From: Actinomyces sp. ph3 | GTDB lineage: Bacteria > Actinomycetota > Actinomycetes > Actinomycetales > Actinomycetaceae | Length of the DNA stretch: 64,000 nt | Assembly: GCF_000308055.1 (NCBI RefSeq) | Contig: NZ_CAGY01000001.1 | Location: forward strand, 372,001 to 436,000 | Reading direction: 5' to 3' | Shown: positions 57,875 through 64,000 of the stretch, one piece after another | Layout: each line of letters opens with the position of its first letter | How positions within the stretch are numbered: the first letter of the stretch is position 1 | Made by a program: the position numbers and the translations under genes | The notes under the pieces: generated by a model | Database searches by the model: none | The model's input: only the letters and a program-made list of their open reading frames with translations | What the model was told of the DNA's origin: nothing

Positions 57875-58624
57875 CTAACGAAGGCCGTAACGGTCTTCTT
57901 GCCTCATTCGAAGTACCTGCTGTTTTCCAAGGCCATTAAGCGCAACATAGTCACCTGAGCCTGCGGTGAAACCTCGAGCAACACCCCAGTCCCAGATACG
58001 TGAACACTGGATCACCGCCTGGCGTTCAAGTTCATGAGTATTTGGGCCCGTGAAGCTAATCCCCAAAGGAATCTGTTTCCCCGCATCACTGATCAGCGTG
58101 ACGCTGAGCGTCTGCACCTGTCGCGAACTAGCGGACAGACGACTAGCAGTTCGAGAATCATGTACGAAGAAACTGGTTCGAGAAGTCGGCCAAGGAAAGT
58201 GCTTCGTACTTAAAAAGCCACCGATTTCAAAACCATCACGGCTGATGAAGTTCTTCCGAGGTAGAAAATGGATACCTACGAAGGCAAATACGACAGTTGC
58301 GACAGTTGCCACGGTAAGAAGAAGCGATGACTCGCCTCGGAAAGCAGAGGTGACAAAAGCTGAAAACATCAAGACCGAGAATGCAAAAAACAATCCGGCC
58401 CACGCCCTAGAACCTTTATTGATGACGATACGGTCAACTGTCGTTGGGATCGGGCAATCATCTTTACAGTCGATATAGTAATCGGCGCCTTTAATGCGAT
58501 ACTTCATAGATTCAGATTTCGTTGGCACAACCTGACCAACAATTGATGGGAGGGTTTCTGTCGTGTACGAGACGCTCACACTATTTCCTATATTTTCCTT
58601 TTCTGGTGTCAGTTCAACATCCAC
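57875..58624 (-). CDS. Unknown protein with two TM helices and possible PH-like domain
   Basis: 249 residues, not recognised. A polar N-terminus of about 70 residues with two close cysteines (IDCKDDCPIP) is followed by two adjacent TM helices (about 74-92 and 100-117). A soluble C-terminal part follows, with FISRDGFEIGGFLSTKHFPW near its start. The short beta-strands after paired helices resemble bacterial PH-like domains, but I would not rely on this. Both ends would face the cytoplasm. Codon use is less GC-rich than in the flanking genes and the upstream region is AT-rich, so it may have been acquired. It stands alone, facing valS. Confidence 0.7.
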   Translation of the reverse strand: MDVELTPEKENIGNSVSVSYTTETLPSIVGQVVPTKSESMKYRIKGADYYIDCKDDCPIPTTVDRIVINKGSRAWAGLFFAFSVLMFSAFVTSAFRGESSLLLTVATVATVVFAFVGIHFLPRKNFISRDGFEIGGFLSTKHFPWPTSRTSFFVHDSRTASRLSASSRQVQTLSVTLISDAGKQIPLGISFTGPNTHELERQAVIQCSRIWDWGVARGFTAGSGDYVALNGLGKQQVLRMRQEDRYGLR

Positions 58625-58961
58625 ATGCTATATGGCTGTTTTTCTAACTTGTTGCAACCACAACGACAACCATAGCAACCTAAATTAGCCTTCAATTCGC
58701 GTATTTCAGCAGGTCAAAGCATCTTTGCTAGAAGAAAATTTCCACGCCAGATGTGAGACATCAGACGATAATCTGACGTTTAAACAACAGCATCGCAAGC
58801 AGATACAGATTCCAATCACCACACTCTTAGCCCCCCATAACAGTGAAAAGAACAGGATGAGCGATCGGCCACAGCCCCTAACAATTTTCTTGAACTATGC
58901 GCCAAAAAACCGGTACAGTTGACAGGTATATTGACAGCAGAACGCACTAAAGGAATCATCG
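58625..58961. other. AT-rich intergenic stretch of 337 bases
   Basis: No convincing gene or RNA is seen. It holds the start regions of the unknown membrane gene (minus) and of the first LARTG gene (plus), including the promoter at 58890-58919. Base composition is visibly richer in A and T than in the rest of the window. Confidence 0.6.
58890..58919 (+). promoter_or_regulatory. Candidate promoter of the LARTG genes, TTGAAC-18-TACAGT
   Basis: TTGAAC (58890-58895), an 18-base spacer and TACAGT (58914-58919). The leader would be about 36 bases. A second TTGACA directly after the -10 (58919-58924) lacks a matching -10. Confidence 0.5.
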
Positions 58962-59987
58962 ATGGCATTCTTGTCCTTCACACGGCAGCATCGCCGCCGC
59001 AGAGTCATTTTTACTGCGCTATTAAGTGCAGCAATTGCATGTGGTTTCCTCGGTGTTTCGTCTACCCGACTTCGCGCACAAGCTGACAGCTACGGCAGCG
59101 ATCTCATCCTTTTAAAGGATGCCGCCCATGTTCAGATGTCGGGCGCACAACCTGCCTATGGAAGTAACGGTCTTCCTATTGCCCTCGATTCCACTGCAGA
59201 CGCCCCGATCAGCGACTTCAACGTTGGCGACTATGTTCTCTATCGCGTCAATATTCTCAACCGCGGCCAAGGAACGCTGGCTCACTTCAAGGTTCAGGAT
59301 CAGCTTCCCGAAGGTATTACCTACCAGAATTCCTGGGTCAGCCGCTGCCAAATGATGTTAGTTGCGCCTATAGACCACCTGTGGGTTCGCGAAGATGGAA
59401 CACCCGCTTCCCCTGCAGAACAAAGCGTCACTTTCCCCTGTACGGGTGGCGGGATTACCAGCAAGGAATCCTTTGATCACTGCACAGGAGAATGGTCGAG
59501 CGATAACGGACTCGACTACATGGGCTACTCCACGCTGCATATTCTGGGGCGCGTGAATAAGAAGGCCGCTGGAACGACAGTGTCCAATACTGCGACAATT
59601 GGCGATCTTTCCGATCCGAATGCGCAGACGCCAGTTAAGTCTTGGACTGCCAACATTACGGTCGCGCCCTTGGCTGCTGATGCTCAGGTTGAACCGATCA
59701 TCGATCCATCCCCCTGCGCACCTGAACCGACTCCGTCGCCTTCAACAACCTCACCTTCTCCTTCGGCGAGTACAACGCAGCCTTCTCCCTCGACAAGCTC
59801 AACCACTCCTTCTCCCTCGGCAACGACCGAGACAACTTCACCTATTTCCCCTGCTCCTAAGCCATCACAATCACACAAGCCATTGCTTGCACGTACCGGT
59901 GTGCCTTTGGCTCTCATTGGGGGAGCAACACTCATGACCGCAGCTTCGGGATTTGTTTTTGCCTCACGCAGGCGAAAGTTCGACTGA
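58962..59987 (+). CDS. Wall-anchored surface protein, LARTG sortase signal, DUF11-like (paralogue 1)
   Basis: 341 residues. A long basic signal peptide (RQHRRRR, then a hydrophobic core ending near residue 41), then a ~200-residue beta-type domain with DLILLKDAAHVQM, FNVGDYVLYRVNILNRG and LPEGITYQNSWV, the pattern of DUF11/isopeptide-type adhesin domains. A Ser/Thr/Pro wall spacer follows (about 250-305). The sorting signal is LARTG (about 309-313), a hydrophobic helix and RRRKFD. LAxTG signals are used by class E sortases of actinobacteria; no sortase is in the window. Four or more cysteines in the domain may form disulfides. The ATG has AAAGGAA upstream. The next gene is a close paralogue. 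Confidence 0.88.
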   Translation: MAFLSFTRQHRRRRVIFTALLSAAIACGFLGVSSTRLRAQADSYGSDLILLKDAAHVQMSGAQPAYGSNGLPIALDSTADAPISDFNVGDYVLYRVNILNRGQGTLAHFKVQDQLPEGITYQNSWVSRCQMMLVAPIDHLWVREDGTPASPAEQSVTFPCTGGGITSKESFDHCTGEWSSDNGLDYMGYSTLHILGRVNKKAAGTTVSNTATIGDLSDPNAQTPVKSWTANITVAPLAADAQVEPIIDPSPCAPEPTPSPSTTSPSPSASTTQPSPSTSSTTPSPSATTETTSPISPAPKPSQSHKPLLARTGVPLALIGGATLMTAASGFVFASRRRKFD

Positions 59988-60014
59988 TTCCGCTCGCCAA
60001 GGAAAAGGACCTCT

Positions 60015-61049
60015 ATGTCACACCTGACGGCACGTCGCGCAAAGCGCCGCCGCACACTTCTTGCCACCTTCGTAAGCGCAAGCGTTGCACTGGGAATCGT
60101 GGGCGCTTCGGCCTCACATCATCAAGCAGATGCCGCTCCTAACGATGGTGCTGATCTCATCGTCATGAAGGATGCTGCGCACGTCAAGATGGAGAACGGA
60201 AAACCAGTCTTTGATGCAAACGGTCTTCCCGTTGCTTTGGATTCGACTGCGGATGGTCCGATCGGTGAATTCAACGTGGGCGACTACGTTGTCTATCGCA
60301 TCAACGTTTTGAACCGTGGTCGAGGCGTTGTCAATAACATTAATGTTTTCGACAGCCTTCCCAAGCAGATTACCTACCAGAACTCGTGGACACGAAGGTG
60401 CACGACGGACTTCTACACCGTCGCACCGACTGACCACCTGTGGGTGCGCTACGGGCAAAGCTTCGATCCAAATCCGGATTATTCTGGCGAGTTGAAGTTC
60501 CCCTGTGAAAGCTCCAATACCTTTGGTTCCTACAATTACTGCGGTGCAATGTGGAACACTGGGACGGGTGAACTTGCCTACCTCGACTACGGTACGCTCT
60601 ACGTTCTGGGCCGTGTGAACGAAAAGGGTGCAGGAGAAGAGATTTCGAACAACGCGATCATCTCCAACTTCAAGTCTGAGAACGGAAAGTCTTCGGTCGA
60701 CATGTGGACCGCAAACATCACAGTTGCCCCTAAGGCTGCAAACGCTCAGTACGAGCCGATCGTCGAGACCGAGGTCTGCGAGACTCCCACTCCTTCACCG
60801 ACGCCCTCGACGACTACGCCGACGCCGTCTCCGAGCACCTCGACGACGACACCTTCGCCTAGCCCGTCGACCACTTCGACGACGCCATCCCCGAGCGCCA
60901 GCACGACCACGCCAACTCCCAGCACCTCTTCTCCTACTCCGAAGACACCGCTGGCACGTACAGGCGCTCCTTTGGCACTCTTTGCGGGAGCAGCACTGCT
61001 TACCGGCTCTGCAGGTGTTTACGCGTCGCGTAAGCGCAAGCTCGGCTAA
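60015..61049 (+). CDS. Wall-anchored surface protein, LARTG sortase signal, DUF11-like (paralogue 2)
   Basis: 344 residues and similar to the preceding protein along its whole length: DLIVMKDAAHVKM, GLPVALDSTADGP, FNVGDYVVYRINVLNRG, ITYQNSW, TDHLWVR and LYVLGRVNEKGAG have direct counterparts. The signal peptide ends near residue 40. A spacer of repeated Thr-Pro-Ser (about 258-308) leads to LARTG (313-317), a hydrophobic helix and SRKRKLG. The tandem pair arose by duplication. An AAGGAAAAGG sits before the ATG, and a strong hairpin follows the stop, so both genes probably share one transcript. A role in adhesion is likely but not shown. Confidence 0.88.
   Translation: MSHLTARRAKRRRTLLATFVSASVALGIVGASASHHQADAAPNDGADLIVMKDAAHVKMENGKPVFDANGLPVALDSTADGPIGEFNVGDYVVYRINVLNRGRGVVNNINVFDSLPKQITYQNSWTRRCTTDFYTVAPTDHLWVRYGQSFDPNPDYSGELKFPCESSNTFGSYNYCGAMWNTGTGELAYLDYGTLYVLGRVNEKGAGEEISNNAIISNFKSENGKSSVDMWTANITVAPKAANAQYEPIVETEVCETPTPSPTPSTTTPTPSPSTSTTTPSPSPSTTSTTPSPSASTTTPTPSTSSPTPKTPLARTGAPLALFAGAALLTGSAGVYASRKRKLG
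60780..60945 (+). repeat. Low-complexity Thr/Pro/Ser coding repeat (wall spacer)
   Basis: Short imperfect repeats encoding T-P-S-P-S-T units make up the stalk between the folded domain and the sorting signal. Such tracts change length easily by slippage. Confidence 0.75.
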
Positions 61050-61063
61050 CGCTCTCCTACATC

Positions 61064-61109
61064 ACACTGAGGTCTACGCATGAAGCGTAGACCTCAGTGT
61101 TTGTCTGCT
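61064..61109 (+). terminator. Terminator of the LARTG gene pair
   Basis: A perfect 16-bp stem (61064-61079 with 61085-61100), five-base loop, followed by TTGTCTGCT, 15 bases behind the stop. Confidence 0.85.
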
Positions 61110-61130
61110 AGGCGCGAGCGATATGGAGAC

Positions 61131-61162
61131 ACAAAAGACCCGGTCTCTGATGAGACCGGGTC
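61131..61162 (-). terminator. Terminator of the initiator tRNA gene
   Basis: On the minus strand an 11-bp perfect stem (61162-61152 with 61147-61137), a four-base loop and a TTTT run (61136-61133) follow the tRNA 3' end by five bases. Confidence 0.85.
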
Positions 61163-61167
61163 GTCAG

Positions 61168-61241
61168 TAGCGGGGACAGGATTTGAACCTGCGACCTCCG
61201 GGTTATGAGCCCGGCGAGCTACCGAACTGCTCCACCCCGCG
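61168..61241 (-). tRNA. Initiator tRNA-Met (CAT anticodon)
   Basis: 74 bases without an encoded CCA. The cloverleaf is complete: acceptor strand CGCGGGG with CCCCGC, D-arm, anticodon CAT at 61207-61205, and T-loop TTCAAAT. Two marks identify the initiator rather than the elongator: position 1 (C) is unpaired with position 72 (T), and the anticodon stem ends in three G-C pairs (GGGCTCATAACCC). It should be formylated and bind IF2. The gene stands alone with its own terminator. Confidence 0.96.
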
Positions 61242-61247
61242 TCGGTA

Positions 61248-61275
61248 CCTATAAAAGGTACCCTCTATTAGCCAA
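61248..61275 (-). promoter_or_regulatory. Candidate promoter of the initiator tRNA gene
   Basis: Minus strand: TTGGCT (61275-61270), a 16-base spacer and TATAGG (61253-61248). The predicted start lies at or just before the mature tRNA 5' end. Confidence 0.4.
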
Positions 61276-61363
61276 ATGACACAAATCGAGCAGGGGTGAG
61301 ATGAGTCATGCGCTCTTTCCTACAGACACTTCAAAACTGGATGGAACTGAGGGTGCCACCACC

Positions 61364-61369
61364 TAATAT
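61364..61369 (+). promoter_or_regulatory. -10 box (TAATAT) before rmuC
   Basis: TAATAT ends six bases before the rmuC ATG with no ribosome binding site between, so a leaderless mRNA is likely. Confidence 0.5.
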
Positions 61370-61375
61370 GCGGGC

Positions 61376-62656
61376 ATGACTTCTTCGAGCTTCTTCACAA
61401 TCGTTTTATGCCTCTTACTGTGCAGCGCATCGTGGGTACTCGGTAAAAGAATGGGACAGACACAGACGCGCCTCGACCTATCTGAAAAGCTCGTTAGCGC
61501 ACAGACACAGGTAACAGAATTACGCGCCCGACTCGATGAACAACGCGATATCCAATCCCACCTCACTGATTCACAAAACCAAGCATTCCAACATGAGTCC
61601 ATCAATCATCAACGCCTGATGCAAAGCCTTATGCCCATCAACGAAGGAATGAGGCTCCTGCAGACTTCGGTGACCTCACTTGAACGCCAACATGCGGCAC
61701 AACTAGCAGCACTGGGGCAACAGCTTCAATTGACCCGCATTTCAGAAGAGCGTCTCCGTCAATCCGCTGATGAGCTATCTCGAACTTTATCGCACTCACC
61801 TCTGCGCGGTACGTGGGGTGAAGCTCAATTACGTTCCTTAGTTGAATCTGCAGGGCTACTTGAGCACGTGCACTTCAACACCCAGGTCTCGCTCGCCCAG
61901 CGCACTAAACGCCCAGATATGTTAATCCTTCTGCCAGAAGACAAATGCATCCCCATTGACTCAAAGGTCCCCCTTAGCGCTTTCCTCGATGCACAGGGCC
62001 GGGAAGAAGAACAGGACAAGAGCGATTCGGATTCTTCAGCAAAGCCCACGGAGTCTTACGAAGAACTCATGCTCACCCATGCCCAGTCCCTTCGCAGACA
62101 CGTGACCGAACTGGCCAAAAAAGAATATTGGAAGGAACTCCCCTACTCTGCCGACTACGTCATTGCGTTCATACCCGCAGAGTCAATCCTGTCCGCCGCA
62201 CTACGCTACGATCCATCTCTCATGCATGATGCACTTGAAATGAATGTCGTCCTTGCATCCCCCACCTCAATGTGGGCAATTCTTCGAACGGTATCTTTCA
62301 CATGGCGTCAGGAAAACTTGTCCTCACAAGCCAATGAGATTATCCAACTTTCTCAAGAACTCTACGAACGCCTTCAAACACTAGGAAAACATGCGACAAA
62401 AGTGAGCAGTGCGCTCAATAACGCCTCTCAGTCGTGGAATTCCTTCCTAGCGTCCTTCGAGTCTCGCGCTCTGGTCAGCGCACGGAAATTATCGGGATTG
62501 AGTACTGAATCCAGACCGCTCGATACAGTCAAAGTAGAAGCACGCTCTTTGGACGATGATCTATTCGAGAGAAGCCAAGCGGGGAAAAGCCCTGAGAAGC
62601 CTAGTCGCCTAGATCCGACGGAAAACTTGGATACGCCAACGGAGGGCATCTCCTGA
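61376..62656 (+). CDS. rmuC: DNA recombination protein RmuC
   Basis: 426 residues. An N-terminal TM helix (FFTIVLCLLLCSASWVLG) is followed by a coiled-coil region to about residue 135. The conserved RmuC core has GTWGEAQLRSLVE, KRPDMLILLPEDKCIPIDSK, YVIAFIPAES and the ASPTSMWAILRTV segment. The C-terminal ~60 residues are polar and variable. RmuC is a predicted nuclease that limits DNA inversion or rearrangement at repeats. The last 48 bases overlap the convergent folA gene. Confidence 0.95.
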   Translation: MTSSSFFTIVLCLLLCSASWVLGKRMGQTQTRLDLSEKLVSAQTQVTELRARLDEQRDIQSHLTDSQNQAFQHESINHQRLMQSLMPINEGMRLLQTSVTSLERQHAAQLAALGQQLQLTRISEERLRQSADELSRTLSHSPLRGTWGEAQLRSLVESAGLLEHVHFNTQVSLAQRTKRPDMLILLPEDKCIPIDSKVPLSAFLDAQGREEEQDKSDSDSSAKPTESYEELMLTHAQSLRRHVTELAKKEYWKELPYSADYVIAFIPAESILSAALRYDPSLMHDALEMNVVLASPTSMWAILRTVSFTWRQENLSSQANEIIQLSQELYERLQTLGKHATKVSSALNNASQSWNSFLASFESRALVSARKLSGLSTESRPLDTVKVEARSLDDDLFERSQAGKSPEKPSRLDPTENLDTPTEGIS

Positions 62657-63214
62657 AGGACCGCGCCACTGGGCATCGCTGGCCTCGGTATCTAATTTCC
62701 AGGTGGAAGGATCGATCTCAGGGGCGTACACGCCACTGGTACAAGAGCCAACACGCGCCTGCGCTTCTTCCTTCAACTCGAGCACAGAAACAACAAGCTC
62801 ATCAACAACATCCATAGCCAGGCTATAGATCTGCGCACCACCTGTCACCCACACGCGTTCGCTTCCACGCAAGGCAGCATCTTTTTGCCCGCACAGTAAG
62901 GCCTCGTCAATCGAATGGACGACTTCAGCGCCGTCAATAACCAAGCTAGGGTCGCGAGTCACAACAATCGACGTCCGTCCTGGAAGAGGGCGACCCAAAG
63001 CATCCCACGATGAACGCCCCATTATGATCGGGCTATTCATAGTCGCTGATTTAAAGTGAGCAAAGTCGTCGGGAACCCGCCAGAGTAAGTCTTTACCGGA
63101 GCCTAAAAAACCATCTTCTGCCTGGGCCCAAATCGAAGCAACGGGGACTTTTCCCCCTGTTACCGTCTCCATAAAAGGATTCGATGCGAAGGATGTTGCC
63201 TCCACGACACTCAC
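62609..63214 (-). CDS. folA: Dihydrofolate reductase
   Basis: 201 residues. Core motifs: [26 protein letters not shown] with the catalytic Asp, [18 protein letters not shown] for NADPH, and [10 protein letters not shown]. It reduces dihydrofolate to tetrahydrofolate, which thyA consumes. The protein is longer than the usual ~160: about 25 extra residues precede the core, and a loop lies near 150-170. The GTG at 63214 overlaps the thyA stop by four bases (GTGA). An ATG at about 63172 would give a shorter N-terminus, so the start is not certain. Confidence 0.94.
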   Translation of the reverse strand: MSVVEATSFASNPFMETVTGGKVPVASIWAQAEDGFLGSGKDLLWRVPDDFAHFKSATMNSPIIMGRSSWDALGRPLPGRTSIVVTRDPSLVIDGAEVVHSIDEALLCGQKDAALRGSERVWVTGGAQIYSLAMDVVDELVVSVLELKEEAQARVGSCTSGVYAPEIDPSTWKLDTEASDAQWRGPSGDALRWRIQVFRRI

Positions 63215-64000
63215 ACGGCCACCTGCGCCTTGATCGTCGGATGATGCTCATAACCGACGATCTCGACATCATCAAAGCCGTAAGAGAACATCGAATCAGC
63301 CTTACGGAGCTTCAAAGTTGGGAAGGGGTAGGGTTCACGCGAGAGTTGCTCAGTAACCTGCTCCACGTGGTTGGAATAGATGTGACAGTCGCCGCCAGTC
63401 CAGATAAAGTCTCCCACCTCAAGGCCAGCTTGTTGGGCAAACATATGAGTGAGCAGCGAGTAGGAGGCGATATTGAAAGGAACGCCAAGGAACATATCTG
63501 CACTGCGCTGGTAGAGCTGAAGCGAGAGACGGCCATCAGCAACATACAGCTGGAAGAATGCGTGACACGGTTCCAGAGCCATCTTCGGCAAGTCTCCGAC
63601 ATTCCACGCAGACACAATCATTCGGCGAGAGTCAGGATTGGTCTTCAAAGTCTCCAAAACTTGGGAAATCTGGTCGATTTCACGCCCATCACCAGCATTC
63701 CAGCGCCGCCACTGGACACCATAAACCGGCCCGAGATCACCATTTTCATCGGCCCATTCGTTCCAAATCCGCACGCCGTTTTCTTGAAGCCAGCGAACAT
63801 TGGAATCACCACTCAAGAACCACAAAAGCTCGCCGATGATCGACTTCATGTGGACACGCTTGGTCGTGATCAGTGGGAATCCCTTTGAAAGGTCATAACG
63901 CAGCTGGGCACCAAAAAGCGAACGAGTACCCGTGCCGGTGCGATCAGACTTTTCGGTTCCCTCGCGCATGATCTTCGCCAGCAGATCCTCGTACTGTCGA
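63211..64000 (-). CDS. thyA: Thymidylate synthase (partial, cut by right edge)
   Basis: The frame is open to the window edge. An ATG at 63969 is internal: codons before it read QYEDLLAKI, the usual ThyA N-terminus, so only a few residues lie outside. Motifs: [15 protein letters not shown] (phosphate arginine), [14 protein letters not shown], the catalytic cysteine in EPCHAFFQ, the phosphate-binding [17 protein letters not shown] and the closing [12 protein letters not shown]. It methylates dUMP to dTMP using methylene-tetrahydrofolate. It is coupled to folA by a four-base overlap. Confidence 0.97.
   Translation of the reverse strand, partial: RQYEDLLAKIMREGTEKSDRTGTGTRSLFGAQLRYDLSKGFPLITTKRVHMKSIIGELLWFLSGDSNVRWLQENGVRIWNEWADENGDLGPVYGVQWRRWNAGDGREIDQISQVLETLKTNPDSRRMIVSAWNVGDLPKMALEPCHAFFQLYVADGRLSLQLYQRSADMFLGVPFNIASYSLLTHMFAQQAGLEVGDFIWTGGDCHIYSNHVEQVTEQLSREPYPFPTLKLRKADSMFSYGFDDVEIVGYEHHPTIKAQVAV

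Noticed and set aside
60780-60945. Short repeats resembling a CRISPR-like array
   Set aside because: They are in-frame Thr/Pro/Ser codon repeats of a wall spacer with no spacers or cas genes.

Overview
The window reads as one chromosomal segment of an actinobacterium, most like the family Actinomycetaceae (Actinomyces/Schaalia type). The evidence is a WhiB-family regulator, two LytR-CpsA-Psr (LCP) proteins, DUF5719-, DUF6541- and TIGR03089-type proteins, LARTG sortase signals, a 7Fe ferredoxin next to dapC, a fused DppDF-type ATPase, and many starts preceded directly by a -10 box (leaderless mRNAs). This family assignment is inference from gene content. I see no prophage, transposase, CRISPR array or rRNA. 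Coding density is high and most same-strand neighbours overlap by 1 to 11 bases.

Layout. 1-4.4 kb (minus): whiB, a large membrane glycosyltransferase and a DUF5719 protein cut by the left edge. 4.7-7.7 kb: a TIGR03089 protein, a lipoprotein, a GtrA protein and a DPM-like glycosyltransferase. 7.9-16.7 kb (minus): a seven-gene galactofuran operon (GlfT1-like, second GT2, glf, wzm, wzt, DUF6541 membrane protein, GlfT2) ended by a strong hairpin. 16.8-22.7 kb (plus): a secreted LGFP-repeat/C39-peptidase protein, a lipoprotein and two LCP ligases. Together these two blocks look like synthesis, export, wall attachment and surface use of a galactan, in a window that holds no mycolate or arabinan genes.

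22.8-29.2 kb (minus): Nudix hydrolase, unknown two-TM protein, galE, a two-component system and a class III cyclase. 29.3-34.8 kb: Maf, dapC, fdxA, a small SH3-like protein, typA and a hexose-6-phosphate mutarotase. 34.8-39.4 kb: a membrane esterase, an MprF-like lipid aminoacyltransferase and a PlsC-like acyltransferase, a lipid-modification group. 39.5-43.8 kb: holA, comEC, comEA and proC.

43.9-54.8 kb: an NhaC-type antiporter, a sugar-porter MFS with a palindrome upstream, and a five-gene peptide ABC operon that ends in a cytosolic C39-like papain-fold protein, next to an M20 peptidase. 55-64 kb: valS with a strong terminator, a lower-GC stretch with an orphan membrane protein, two tandem LARTG wall-anchored DUF11-type proteins, the initiator tRNA, rmuC, folA and thyA (cut by the right edge).
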